Below are positions 51,951 through 60,863 of a stretch of DNA of 64,000 nt, piece by piece (the stretch's first letter is position 1; every line of letters begins with the position of its first letter). This stretch comes from Lysobacter sp. (lineage in GTDB: Bacteria; Pseudomonadota; Gammaproteobacteria; Xanthomonadales; Xanthomonadaceae): positions 124,001 to 188,000 of the forward strand of contig JAHCAU010000004.1 of assembly GCA_019634715.1 (NCBI GenBank). Reading direction: 5' to 3'. The notes under the pieces are model-generated. The model did not search any database, was not told the origin of the DNA, and worked only from the letters and a program-made list of their open reading frames with translations. Made by a program: the position numbers and the translations under genes.

Positions 51951-54809
51951 ATGCACGGACCCGACCAGCCCCGCCTCGATCTGTCGCCCTCGCCCGGCGA
52001 CGAGGTCAAGCACACCACGTGCTACATGTGCGCGTGCCGCTGCGGCATCCGCGTCTGGATCAAGGACGGGCAGATCCGCTACATCCAGGGCAACCCCGAT
52101 CACCCGGTGAACAAGGGCGTGCTCTGCGCCAAGGGTTCGGCCGGGATCATGCAGCACTACTCGCCGGCGCGGCTGCGCAAGCCGCTGCTGCGCACCGGCG
52201 CACGCGGCAGCGGCGAGTTCCGCGAGATCGAGTGGGACGAGGCGCTGGCGCTCGCCACGTCCTGGCTGCGGCCGATCCGGGAACGCAACCCAGACGAACT
52301 GGCCTTCTTCACCGGCCGCGACCAGTCGCAGGCGCTCACCGGCTGGTGGGCGCAGCAGTTCGGCACCGTGAACTACGCCGCGCACGGCGGTTTCTGCTCG
52401 GTGAACATGGCGGCGGGCGGCCTGTACAGCATCGGCGGCAGCTTCTGGGAGTTCGGCGAGCCGGACTGGGAGCACACCCGCTACCTGATGCTCTGGGGCG
52501 TCGCCGAGGACCACGACTCCAACCCGATCAAGCTCGGCCTCGGCAAGCTGAAGGCGCGCGGCGCGAAGATCGTCGCGGTGAATCCGGTGCGCACCGGTTA
52601 CGGCGCGATCGCGGACGAATGGATCGGCATCCGCCCCGGCACCGACGGCCTGTTCGCGTTCGCGCTGATCCACGAACTGCTCGACGCCGACCGCATCGAC
52701 TTCGATTACCTCGTGCGCTACACCAACGCGCACTGGCTGGTGATCCGCGATCCCGGGGCAGCGGACGATGGCCTGTTCGCGCGCGATGCGGAGGGCAGGC
52801 CCTTGTGCGCGACGCGCGGCGGCGGCCAGGCCCGTGCCGACGCCATGGACATCTCGCCATGCATCGTCGGCGAAGTCGCGCTGCCCGACGGCCGCACCGC
52901 CGTGCCCTCGTTCCAGCTGCTCGCCGAACGCTATCTCGATCCGCAGTATTCGCCGGATGCGGTGAGCGAGCGCTGCGGCATTCCCGCCGACACCATCCGC
53001 CGCATCGCGCGCGAACTCGCGCAGGCCGCGTTCGACAGCAAGCTCGAACTGCCGGTGCGCTGGACCGATGCCTGGGGTCGCGAACACGACACCATGGTCG
53101 GTCGTCCGGTGTCGATGCATGCGATGCGCGGCATCAGCGCGCACAGCAACGGCTTCCATACCTGCCGTGCGCTGCACGTGCTGCAGATGCTGCTGGGCGC
53201 GGTCGACGCGCCGGGCAGCTTCCGCTATCAGCCGCCGTTCCCGAAACCGGTGCCGCCGGCCAACCGGCCCGGCAAGGCGCGCAAGGACAACGGCGCGCTC
53301 GACGCCGCGCCGCTGGGTTTCGTGCATGGCCCCGAGGACCTGGTGGTGGATGAGGCCGGCCAGCCGAAGCGCATCGACCATGCGTACTCGTGGTCGTATC
53401 CGCTGTCCGCGCACGGACTGCTGCACACGGTCATCCGCAACGCGCACGCCGGCGACCCCTACCGCATCGATACCCTGCTGATGTTCATGGCGAACATGAG
53501 CTGGAACTCGGCGATGAACACGCGCGAGACCATGCACTGGCTCACCGACCGGGACGAGACCGGCGCCTACCGCATCCCGCGCATCATCTACAGCGACGCC
53601 TACGCCAGCGAAATGGTCGCCTACGCCGACCTGGTGCTGCCGGATACCACCTACCTCGAACGCCACGACTCGATCAGCCTGCTCGATCGCCCGATTTCCG
53701 ATGCGGATGGCGCGTCCGACGCGATCCGCCATCCGGTGTTCGATCCATCGACGCAGGCCGATCACGAAGGCCGGCCGCGCGACGTGCGCGGCTTCCAGTC
53801 GGTGCTGCTCGATCTCGGCGCGCGCCTGGGCCTGCCGGGCATGGTCGACGAGGACGGCCAGCCGCTGTATCGCGACTACGCCGACTACATGGTCCGCCAC
53901 GAGCGCGCGCCGGGCGTGGGCCTGCTCGCCGGCTGGCGCGGCCGCAACGGCGACGAGCACGGCAAGGGCGCGCCCAATCCCGACCAGCTGCAGCGCTACA
54001 TCGAGCACGGCGGGTTCTGGCACGCGCCGATTCCCGAGTCCGCGCGCTACTACAAGATGGCGAACCGCGATTACCTGCAGTGGGCGCATCGGTTCGGCTT
54101 CATCGCCACCACCGACCCGATCACCCTGCAGCTGTATTCGGAGACGATGCAGAAGTTCCGGCTCGCCGCGCGGGGCCATGGCGTGAACGTGCCGCCGCCG
54201 GAACACCGCGAGCGGGTCGAGACCCATTTCGATCCGCTGCCGATGTGGTACGAGCCCTTCGAGGGCGCGCAGACGAGCGGCGATGATTTCCCGCTGTCGG
54301 CGCTGACCCAGCGGCCGATGTTCATGTACCACGCGTGGGGGTCGCAGAACGCCTGGCTGCGGCAGATCGCCGCGCGCAACTGGCTGTACCTGCATCCGGA
54401 CACCGGCGCGAGGTACGGCATCGCCGACGAGGACTGGATCGAGGTGAGCTCGCACCACGGCACGATCACGGTGCAGGCGAAGTTCGCCGGCAACGTGCAG
54501 CCGGACACGGTGTGGACCTGGAACGCGATCGGCAAGCGTCGCGGTGCGTGGGGACTGTCGAAGGATGCGCCGGAAAGCGGCAAGGGTTTCCTGCTTAATC
54601 ACCTGATTTCGGACATCACGCCGCGCGGCGACTACGCCAATGCCGACCCGGTCACCGGCCAGGCCGCGTGGTTCGACCTTCGCGTCTCGATCCGCAAGGC
54701 CGACACCGCCGGCATGAGCGCACCGCAGTTCGTGCCGCTGCCCTTCGATGCGAAACGCACCGCGCCGCTGCGCTACGGCGCGGACCTGCGCGAGCGGGGC
54801 CAGGCATGA
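51951..54809 (+). CDS. soeA: Molybdopterin oxidoreductase catalytic subunit, SoeA-like
   Basis: 952 residues of the DMSO-reductase superfamily. The N-terminal 4Fe-4S site is Cys24, Cys27, Cys31 and Cys59 (TCYMCACRC, VLCAKGS). Bis-MGD-binding motifs follow, with Cys149 in HGGFCSVNMAAGG the likely Mo ligand. There is no Tat signal, so the enzyme faces the cytoplasm, as in SoeABC sulfite:quinone oxidoreductase. The sequence pattern (TGRDQSQALTGWWAQQFGT, NPVRTGYGAIADEWIGIRPG) resembles SoeA. Substrate is inferred, not shown. Its stop overlaps the next ATG (ATGA). ATG 51951 follows the hairpin leader. Confidence 0.85.
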   Translation: MHGPDQPRLDLSPSPGDEVKHTTCYMCACRCGIRVWIKDGQIRYIQGNPDHPVNKGVLCAKGSAGIMQHYSPARLRKPLLRTGARGSGEFREIEWDEALALATSWLRPIRERNPDELAFFTGRDQSQALTGWWAQQFGTVNYAAHGGFCSVNMAAGGLYSIGGSFWEFGEPDWEHTRYLMLWGVAEDHDSNPIKLGLGKLKARGAKIVAVNPVRTGYGAIADEWIGIRPGTDGLFAFALIHELLDADRIDFDYLVRYTNAHWLVIRDPGAADDGLFARDAEGRPLCATRGGGQARADAMDISPCIVGEVALPDGRTAVPSFQLLAERYLDPQYSPDAVSERCGIPADTIRRIARELAQAAFDSKLELPVRWTDAWGREHDTMVGRPVSMHAMRGISAHSNGFHTCRALHVLQMLLGAVDAPGSFRYQPPFPKPVPPANRPGKARKDNGALDAAPLGFVHGPEDLVVDEAGQPKRIDHAYSWSYPLSAHGLLHTVIRNAHAGDPYRIDTLLMFMANMSWNSAMNTRETMHWLTDRDETGAYRIPRIIYSDAYASEMVAYADLVLPDTTYLERHDSISLLDRPISDADGASDAIRHPVFDPSTQADHEGRPRDVRGFQSVLLDLGARLGLPGMVDEDGQPLYRDYADYMVRHERAPGVGLLAGWRGRNGDEHGKGAPNPDQLQRYIEHGGFWHAPIPESARYYKMANRDYLQWAHRFGFIATTDPITLQLYSETMQKFRLAARGHGVNVPPPEHRERVETHFDPLPMWYEPFEGAQTSGDDFPLSALTQRPMFMYHAWGSQNAWLRQIAARNWLYLHPDTGARYGIADEDWIEVSSHHGTITVQAKFAGNVQPDTVWTWNAIGKRRGAWGLSKDAPESGKGFLLNHLISDITPRGDYANADPVTGQAAWFDLRVSIRKADTAGMSAPQFVPLPFDAKRTAPLRYGADLRERGQA

Positions 54810-55009
54810 GCGGCATGATGCGCCGCATGGCCGGCTGGAGCTGCATCGCCGTCGGCAAGGTCGGCAGCCTGATCCTGCTGTGGCTGTTCGCCGTCGTCGC
54901 CGAGCCGGGTCCGGCCGCGGTCGGACCGATGCCGTTCGTGGTGCTGTTCGCCATGAGCGCCGGCGCGGTCGTCGTCGGCATCCGCGTCCTGATGCATGAC
55001 TCGCTCTAG
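54806..55009 (+). CDS. Small membrane protein in the molybdoenzyme operon
   Basis: 67 residues with two hydrophobic helices (about 13-33 and 39-62, PFVVLFAMSAGAVVVGIRVL). The start overlaps the soeA stop by 4 bp, so the two genes are translationally coupled, and the permease follows by 12 bp. No family recognised. It may help assemble or anchor the enzyme or the permease. Confidence 0.7.
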   Translation: MSGMMRRMAGWSCIAVGKVGSLILLWLFAVVAEPGPAAVGPMPFVVLFAMSAGAVVVGIRVLMHDSL

Positions 55010-55021
55010 GGAAGACATGGC

Positions 55022-56785
55022 ATGACACCGGACCTGTGGATCACCCTCGCCGTGCTGGTCGGCGCGGTCGTGCTGTTCGTCAGCGAGAAACTGCCGGTCG
55101 ACGTGGTCGCCCTGCTGATCCTCGGCAGCCTGCTGGTATCCGGCGTGGTGACGCCGGGCGAGGCGCTGTCGGGCTTCAGCAGCCCGGCGACGCTGACGGT
55201 CGCCGCCATGTTCGTGCTCAGCGCGGGCCTGCAGCGCAGCGGCACGTTGCGCGGCGTGGGCGAACTGCTCTCGCGCGTGCGCTGGCCATGGCTGCTCGGT
55301 TTGCTGATGATGCTGCTGGCCGCATTCGCTTCGGCGTTCATCAACAACACCGCGATCGTCGCGGTGTTCCTGCCGCTGGTGATCTCCGCCGTCGTCGCGC
55401 GCGGGCTGTCGCCGTCCAAATTCCTGATCCCGCTGTCCTTCGCGGCGCAGTTCGGCGGGGTGTGCACGCTCATCGGCACGTCCACCAACCTGCTGGTCGA
55501 TTCGCTGGCGCGGCAATCCGGGCAACCGGGCTTCGCCCTGTTCGAGTTCGCCTCGCTCGGCCTGTGGTTCGTCCTCGCCGGCGTCCTCTACATGCTGGTC
55601 GCGCAGCGCGTCCTGCTGCCCGACCTCGGCATCCCCGACAGCGCCGCAGACGACCATCGCGGTCGTTACCTGGTCGAACTGCGGGTGCCCGAGAAATCGC
55701 CGGTGATCGGACGCGCCGGTTCGGTGGCGATCCCGGTCGAGACCAAGGACGTGTTCCTGCTGGAGAACTTCCGCGACGGCCAGCCCCTGGCGCAGCCGCG
55801 CGCCGAGGCCGTCGCTGCGGGCGACCGCCTGTTGATCCGCGGCGACTGGAACGAGATCCAGCGCGTGCGTCGCGAACTGCAGCTGCACCACGACCGCGTC
55901 GCCCGCGATCTCGAGGGCGATCCCGGCGACACGCGCGTGCATGCCGAGGTGATGATCGCGCCCGGGTCGGCGCTGGCCGGCAAGAGCCTGGTGCAGCTGC
56001 GTTTCGGTCATGTCTACCGCGTGCGGGTACACGGCATGCAGCGCAGCGGCCCGCAGCCGCGGCAGCCGCTGGACCGCATCCCGCTGGCGGTCGGCGACAT
56101 CCTGCTGGTCGACGCCACCGCGTCGGCCCTCGAAGACCTGCGCAGCGATCCGGGCGTGCTGCTGATCGGCCAGCGCGAGCAGCCGCGCGTCGATCTGCGC
56201 CGTGCGCTGCTGTCGCTGCTGATCATGGCCAGCGCGATCGGCGTCGCCGTGCTCGGCTGGATGCCCATCGTCGCCTCGTCGCTGCTGGGCTGCGCCGCGC
56301 TGGTGGCCCTGCGCTGCCTGCGCCCGGAAGAGGCCTACGCGGCGATCGACTGGCGGGTGATCGTGCTGCTCGCCGGTGTGCTGCCGCTGGGCATCGCACT
56401 GCAGAAGTCCGGCGGTGCCGACTGGGTGGCGCAGCATGCGCTGGGCTGGTTGTCCGGCTACGGCCCGGTGGTCACCCTGGCCGCGATCTACCTGCTCACC
56501 GCGCTGATGACCGAAGTGATGAGCAACAACGCGGCTGCCGTGCTGGTGGTGCCGATCGCCATCTCCACCGCCGAGGCCATGGGCGTCGACGCCAAGCCCT
56601 TCCTCGTCGCCGTGGCCTTCGCCGCGTCGACCAGCTTCGCCACGCCGGTCGGCTACCAGACCAACACCATGGTCTACACCGCAGGCGGCTATCGCTTCGC
56701 CGATTTCCCGAAGATCGGCATTCCGCTGAACCTGCTGTTCTGGGCGATGGCGGTCCTGCTCATCCCGCGTTATTTCCCGTTCTGA
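55022..56785 (+). CDS. SLC13/DASS-family anion permease with two TrkA-C domains
   Basis: 587 residues: about eleven transmembrane helices split by two RCK_C (TrkA-C) domains around residues 215-385 (VELRVPEKSPVIGRAG, VHAEVMIAPGSALAGKSLVQL). The transporter halves carry the SNT-type motifs INNTAIVAVFLPLV and GTSTNLLVDS in the first half and MSNNAAAVLVVPIAI in the second. The family moves sulfate, phosphate or dicarboxylates with sodium or protons. Its place between soeA and soeB is unusual and suggests it moves the substrate or product of the enzyme. Confidence 0.9.
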   Translation: MTPDLWITLAVLVGAVVLFVSEKLPVDVVALLILGSLLVSGVVTPGEALSGFSSPATLTVAAMFVLSAGLQRSGTLRGVGELLSRVRWPWLLGLLMMLLAAFASAFINNTAIVAVFLPLVISAVVARGLSPSKFLIPLSFAAQFGGVCTLIGTSTNLLVDSLARQSGQPGFALFEFASLGLWFVLAGVLYMLVAQRVLLPDLGIPDSAADDHRGRYLVELRVPEKSPVIGRAGSVAIPVETKDVFLLENFRDGQPLAQPRAEAVAAGDRLLIRGDWNEIQRVRRELQLHHDRVARDLEGDPGDTRVHAEVMIAPGSALAGKSLVQLRFGHVYRVRVHGMQRSGPQPRQPLDRIPLAVGDILLVDATASALEDLRSDPGVLLIGQREQPRVDLRRALLSLLIMASAIGVAVLGWMPIVASSLLGCAALVALRCLRPEEAYAAIDWRVIVLLAGVLPLGIALQKSGGADWVAQHALGWLSGYGPVVTLAAIYLLTALMTEVMSNNAAAVLVVPIAISTAEAMGVDAKPFLVAVAFAASTSFATPVGYQTNTMVYTAGGYRFADFPKIGIPLNLLFWAMAVLLIPRYFPF

Positions 56786-56801
56786 TGCGTCCCGTTCCGA
56801 C

Positions 56802-57596
56802 ATGACCGACCTGCCGCCGCCGTCGAAGAAGAAGCTGGGCCTGGTGATCGACCTCGACACCTGCGTCGGCTGCCACGCCTGCGCGGTGAGCTGCAAGCAG
56901 TGGAATGCCGGCGGCATCGCCGGGCCGCTCACCGACGAACAGCCGTACGGCAAGGACCCGTCGGGCGTGTGGTTCAACCGCGTGCACAGCTACGAGATCG
57001 CGGCCACGTCGGCCTGTGCATCGTCGGGCAGCCTCGCCGCCGAAGCCGCGCAACCGGCGATGACGCTGCCGGCTCTTACATTGCATTTCCCGCGCAGCTG
57101 CCTGCACTGCGAGACGCCGGCCTGCGTGACGGTCTGCCCCACCGGCGCCAGCTACAAGCGCGCCGAGGACGGTATCGTGCTGGTCGACGAGGACAAGTGC
57201 ATCGGCTGCAAGCTGTGTTCGTGGGCCTGCCCCTACGGCGCGCGCGAATACAGCGCGGTCGAGGGCGTGATGAAGAAATGCACGCTGTGCGTGGATCGCA
57301 TCTACAACGAACACCTGCCCGAAGCCGACCGCCAGCCCGCCTGCGTGCAGGCCTGCCCGACGCGCGCGCGCCACTTCGGCGACCTCGGCGATCCCGAGTC
57401 CGAGGTGTCGAAGCTCGTCGCTGAGCGCAACGGCGTCGCGCTGATGCCCGAACTGGGCTACGACCCGGTCAACCGCTACCTGCCGCCGCGTCCGCGCCGC
57501 ACGGGTGGCGATGCGCCCGCAGCGCAGGAAGAGACGCTCGACACGGCGAAGCTGCCGCCGTTGCTGCGCTGGCTGGACAAGGTGTTGTCGCGATGA
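56802..57596 (+). CDS. soeB: 4Fe-4S electron-transfer subunit, SoeB/DmsB-like
   Basis: 264 residues with four cysteine clusters: CVGCHACAVSC, CLHCETPACVTVCPTGA, CIGCKLCSWACPYGA and CTLC...ACVQACPTRA, typical of the DmsB/NrfC/SoeB family carrying four 4Fe-4S centres. It passes electrons from the molybdenum subunit to the membrane subunit. No signal peptide, in line with a cytoplasmic complex. It overlaps the next gene by 4 bp. Confidence 0.9.
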   Translation: MTDLPPPSKKKLGLVIDLDTCVGCHACAVSCKQWNAGGIAGPLTDEQPYGKDPSGVWFNRVHSYEIAATSACASSGSLAAEAAQPAMTLPALTLHFPRSCLHCETPACVTVCPTGASYKRAEDGIVLVDEDKCIGCKLCSWACPYGAREYSAVEGVMKKCTLCVDRIYNEHLPEADRQPACVQACPTRARHFGDLGDPESEVSKLVAERNGVALMPELGYDPVNRYLPPRPRRTGGDAPAAQEETLDTAKLPPLLRWLDKVLSR

Positions 57597-57949
57597 TGTC
57601 CCTGCTCCCGAAGCCGCCGTGGCCGCTTGCGCTGCCTGCCTCCGGCTATCTTCTCCTCGAAGCCTGGTTCTGGCGGTCCGTGCCGGGCACGCCAGCGACC
57701 CTGCGCTTCCTCGCCGTCTTCCTCCTCGTCGCCGGCGTGCTGTACGAGAACCGCTTCGTTCTGCCGCTGTGGGCGCTGTACTGCCTGTTCGGCGCGCTGA
57801 TCTTCACGACCTGGTCGCTGCGTGCGGTTCGCACCGATGCGACCGAAGCCGCCGTGTTCGCCGCCTGCGCCGCCATGGCGCTGACCCAGGTCGTGTACCT
57901 GTTCTTCTTCCATTCCCCGCGCAGGTCGCGGCCCCTGGGTGATGCCTGA
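57593..57949 (+). CDS. Membrane protein, about four helices, in the molybdoenzyme operon
   Basis: 118 residues, mostly hydrophobic, with helices near 10-28, 36-55, 59-77 and 87-107. The start overlaps soeB (ATGA) and the stop overlaps soeC (TGATG), so it is translated as part of the set. No family recognised; it may be a small extra anchor or assembly subunit. Confidence 0.7.
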   Translation: MMSLLPKPPWPLALPASGYLLLEAWFWRSVPGTPATLRFLAVFLLVAGVLYENRFVLPLWALYCLFGALIFTTWSLRAVRTDATEAAVFAACAAMALTQVVYLFFFHSPRRSRPLGDA

Positions 57950-58893
57950 TGCACCCCGCTTTCTCCGTCATCGTCTTCACCACCCTGTCCGGCACCGGCT
58001 TCGGGCTGTGGTTCTGGCTCGCGCTGCGCATCGCCCTGGGCGATCGCGCCGAATGGTTCGACGGTATCGGCTGGGCGCTCGGCCTGATCGCCGGTGGCGT
58101 GCTGGTCGCGGCCGGGGTGATCGCCTCGCTGTGGCATCTCGGCAAGCCGATGCGGGTGTGGCGCGCGTTCTCGCAGTGGCGCAGCTCGTGGATGTCGCGC
58201 GAAGGCGTGTTCGCGATCGCGTGCATGGGCGTGGCCGCGACGACGGTGCTGGTGCAGTCCACGGTCATCGACCTGCCGCAGGAACCCGTGGTGATGCGCA
58301 TCCTCTGCGCACTGCTCGCGCCACTGTGTCTGGCTGCGATCGTCAGCACCGCGATGATCTACGGTTCGCTGAAGACCATCCCGGCATGGCGGCACCCGCT
58401 GGTCGTGCCGGTCTACCTGCTGTTCGCCCTGCTCGGTGGCGGCATTCTGTTCGGCCCGTTCGCGGGTACCACGCTGGATCGACCGGCCCTGGTCGGCATC
58501 GGCGTCCTCGTCGGCGCGGTCGCGCTGTTCGTGGCGAAGCTGCGCTACTGGCGCGCCCTCGATCGCGATGCGCTGCCGCTCGATCGCGGCGACGCGGTGG
58601 GCCTGCCCGGTCGCGAGGTCTCGGTGTTCGAACGCCCGCATACCGAGGCGAACTACCTCAACCGCGAGATGGGCTTCGTCGTCGCCCGCAGGCATGCGCG
58701 CAAGCTGCGCGCGATCGCGCTGGTGCTTTGCGTGCTGGTGCCGGTGCTGTGCGCGCTGCCGATGATGGTCATGCAGCACGGCGGGCCTGCGGCGCTGTAC
58801 TGGGGCGCGGCGCTGTCGTTCCAGCTCGGCGCGATGGTCGAGCGCTGGCTGTTCTTCGCCGAAGCGAAGCATGTGGTGATGTTGTACTACTGA
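57949..58893 (+). CDS. soeC: Quinone-linked membrane anchor subunit, SoeC/DmsC-like
   Basis: 314 residues with eight hydrophobic helices, beginning HPAFSVIVFTTLSGTGFGLW and containing WHLGKPMRVWRAFSQWRSSWMSREG, the DmsC/SoeC pattern. It passes electrons to the quinone pool. The final helices end in ERWLFFAEAKHVVMLYY. Last gene of the operon; the following gap holds REP elements. Confidence 0.9.
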   Translation: MHPAFSVIVFTTLSGTGFGLWFWLALRIALGDRAEWFDGIGWALGLIAGGVLVAAGVIASLWHLGKPMRVWRAFSQWRSSWMSREGVFAIACMGVAATTVLVQSTVIDLPQEPVVMRILCALLAPLCLAAIVSTAMIYGSLKTIPAWRHPLVVPVYLLFALLGGGILFGPFAGTTLDRPALVGIGVLVGAVALFVAKLRYWRALDRDALPLDRGDAVGLPGREVSVFERPHTEANYLNREMGFVVARRHARKLRAIALVLCVLVPVLCALPMMVMQHGGPAALYWGAALSFQLGAMVERWLFFAEAKHVVMLYY

Positions 58894-58922
58894 GCCATCC
58901 GCGGAGACGGTGCTTTTTTCTA

Positions 58923-59080
58923 TAGGAGGGCCTTCAGGCCCGAGCTTTTTCGTGATGACAAAACAAGAGCTCGGGCCTGAAGGCCCTCCTACAAGGCTGG
59001 TCACGCCCTTGTAGAGCGGAGCGAAGCTCCGCTGCCCTGTCTCCGGAAAGGAATCAGCGGAGCTTCGCTCCGCTCTACAA
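58923..59080. repeat. Two inverted REP pairs (GTAG type) after soeC
   Basis: Pair 1: TAGGAGGGCCTTCAGGCCC plus GAGCT (58923-58946) with its inverse at 58968-58991; this is the same REP as at 42764. Pair 2: TTGTAGAGCGGAGCGAAGCT plus CCGCT (59009-59033) and its exact inverse (59056-59080), with stem AGCGGAGC/GCTCCGCT. All arms but the first start with GTAG. The array fills the convergent gap between soeC and hemC. Confidence 0.92.
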
Positions 59081-59100
59081 AAGCCGGGTCGCTGCCGCGA

Positions 59101-60009
59101 TCAGCGGCCAGCGATGAACTCGCCCGCGCCGAGATCGAGCAATTGCTGCGCCACCTGCTTGCCGAGCGCGTCGGCATCGGCGCTGGTCGCTTCGCTGCGC
59201 ACCGCGCGGCCGTCCTCGACCGCACTCACCTGGCCGACCAGATGCAACCCACCTTCGACCTCGTGCGCGAACGCGGCCACCGGCACCTGGCAGCTGCCGT
59301 GCAGGGCGCGGTTCATCGCGCGCTCGGCTTCGACGCAGCGTCGCGTCGGCGTGTGGTTCAGCGCGGCGAACAGTTCGCGGGTGGCGTCGTCCTCTTCGCG
59401 GCATTCCACCGCGATCGCACCCTGCGCGGGCGCGGGCAGCCATGCGGGCGCATCGAGCCGCGCGCGGATGCGGCGGTCGAAGCCCAGGCGCTGCAGGCCG
59501 GCGCAGGCCAGCAGGATGGCGTCGTATTCGCCGGCATCGAGCTTGGCCAGGCGGGTGTTGACGTTGCCGCGCAGGTCGACCAGCTGCAGGTCGGGACGCA
59601 GCGCGCGCAGCTGCGCCTGCCGGCGCAGGGACGAACTGCCGACGCGCGCGCCGAAGGGCAGCGAGGCGATGTCCTCGTGATTGTTGCTGACGAAGGCATC
59701 GGCGTGGTCCGCACGTTCCAGGATCGCCGGCAGCACGAACGGGCCTTCCAGTTCCATCGGCACGTCCTTGAGCGAATGCACCGCGCAGTCGGCCTCGCCG
59801 CGCAGCATCGCCTCTTCCAGCTCCTTCAGGAACAGCCCCTTGCCGCCCACCGCCGCCAGCGAGCGGTCCAGGACCTGGTCGCCGCGCGTGGACAGCGGCA
59901 CCAGGGTGATCTCGAGGTCGGGATCCAGGCCGCGCAACAGCGCGGCGACATGCTCGGTCTGCCAGAGCGCGAGCGGGCTCTTCCGGGTGGCGATGCGCAG
60001 GGTCTTCAT
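59101..60009 (-). CDS. hemC: Porphobilinogen deaminase (hydroxymethylbilane synthase)
   Basis: 302 residues. [20 protein letters not shown] at the start, [41 protein letters not shown] and Cys240 in [11 protein letters not shown], which holds the dipyrromethane cofactor. It makes hydroxymethylbilane in tetrapyrrole synthesis. In pseudomonads hemC follows algZ-algR; here algR is 850 bp upstream with other genes between. Confidence 0.98.
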   Translation of the reverse strand: MKTLRIATRKSPLALWQTEHVAALLRGLDPDLEITLVPLSTRGDQVLDRSLAAVGGKGLFLKELEEAMLRGEADCAVHSLKDVPMELEGPFVLPAILERADHADAFVSNNHEDIASLPFGARVGSSSLRRQAQLRALRPDLQLVDLRGNVNTRLAKLDAGEYDAILLACAGLQRLGFDRRIRARLDAPAWLPAPAQGAIAVECREEDDATRELFAALNHTPTRRCVEAERAMNRALHGSCQVPVAAFAHEVEGGLHLVGQVSAVEDGRAVRSEATSADADALGKQVAQQLLDLGAGEFIAGR

Positions 60010-60059
60010 GGCGCGATTATCGCATGCGGCCCGATCACGCCAGCCCGCCCGGAGCCGGC

Positions 60060-60091
60060 GTAGGGTGGCGCTGAGCGCAGCGAAGCCCACC
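60060..60091 (+). repeat. REP element (GTAG type), left side of NADAR insertion
   Basis: GTAGGGTGGCGCTGAGCGCA continuing to GAAGCCCACC, an imperfect hairpin with a GTAG head. A related copy in the opposite orientation lies at 60832-60863. Confidence 0.75.
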
Positions 60092-60144
60092 ATCGCCATC
60101 GATCGGACGCGGCCAGCATCCGGCGGAGTCGATCGCCCGAGTCC

Positions 60145-60318
60145 TCACCCCAATCCGCTCACCAGATCGAACAGATCGCGCAGCCATCGCAGGAAGGACT
60201 TCGGTTTCGACTCGCCGCGTCTGAGCCGCGAAATGAAGATCCAGGTGACATACAGCGCCATGAACAGCAGCGCCAGCAGAAACACGATGCCAAGCAGGAG
60301 ATTGATGAACAGGATCAT
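60145..60318 (-). CDS. 57-residue single-pass membrane protein
   Basis: An open frame of 58 codons: one hydrophobic helix (residues 1-29, LLLGIVFLLALLFMALYVTW within it) followed by a basic amphipathic tail (RLRRGESKPKSFLRWLRDLF). A short GAGG precedes ATG 60318. The helix-plus-basic-tail design is typical of real small membrane proteins. It lies 31 bp after the NADAR stop, on the same strand, so the two are likely an operon. No family recognised. Confidence 0.6.
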   Translation of the reverse strand: MILFINLLLGIVFLLALLFMALYVTWIFISRLRRGESKPKSFLRWLRDLFDLVSGLG

Positions 60319-60349
60319 GGCCTCAGCGTGGGGCCATTCCTGCGCGACC

Positions 60350-60793
60350 TCAACCTTCCGCTGCCAGCGTCTCCCGCGCCCGCATCAGCAGCTGGCCCAG
60401 CATGTTGCGGCCACGGCCGTCGCCGCCATCGCCCCAGTAGTCATCATTCCCGGTGTGCTCGACGAGCTTCGCATCGCCGGTCGACAGCAGCAGCGCGCGC
60501 AGGTCCTCGTGCTGGCGGAACTTGGCGAGCAGCGCCGCGTGCATCACCGACACCTTCACCGATTCCCAGTCACGTCGCAGCTTCATTCTCCGATCACGCC
60601 CCATGCGCGCCGCTTCCATCGGCGAGGACGCGCGCCGGATGCGCTGGCGACAGGCCGCATCCTCGAACTTCTGCGCCTGGAAGTAGTGCTCGGTCGTCGA
60701 CCATGTCACGCCGTCGATGCGGATCGGGTATTCGGCGAAGTTGGAGAATTCGCCGTAGTCGTCGGCGAGGCTGTAGAAATGGATGGTATTCAT
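60350..60793 (-). CDS. NADAR family protein (YbiA-like N-glycosidase)
   Basis: 147 residues: IHFYSLADDYGEFSNFAEYP, VTWSTTEHYFQAQKFED and the C-terminal LVEHTGNDDYWGDGGDGRGR with the catalytic-region acidic residues and the N-M-L-G-Q-L-L-M-R ending. Known members act on riboflavin-pathway intermediates or remove ADP-ribose modifications from DNA, and some act with toxin or defence systems. No partner toxin is recognisable here. The gene and its small neighbour sit between inverted REP elements, between algR and hemC. Confidence 0.9.
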   Translation of the reverse strand: MNTIHFYSLADDYGEFSNFAEYPIRIDGVTWSTTEHYFQAQKFEDAACRQRIRRASSPMEAARMGRDRRMKLRRDWESVKVSVMHAALLAKFRQHEDLRALLLSTGDAKLVEHTGNDDYWGDGGDGRGRNMLGQLLMRARETLAAEG

Positions 60794-60831
60794 CGGAATG
60801 TGCGAACCGGCCGATGTCGTGCCGGCCGTGC

Positions 60832-60863
60832 GGTGGGGTTCGCTTCGCTCACCGCCACCCTAA
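60832..60863 (-). repeat. REP element (GTAG-type family), right side of NADAR insertion
   Basis: Read on the minus strand it is TTAGGGTGGCGGTGAGCGAA through CCCCACC, related to the copy at 60060 (GGTGGCG...CCCACC). It overlaps the algR stop codon (60860-60862). Confidence 0.7.
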
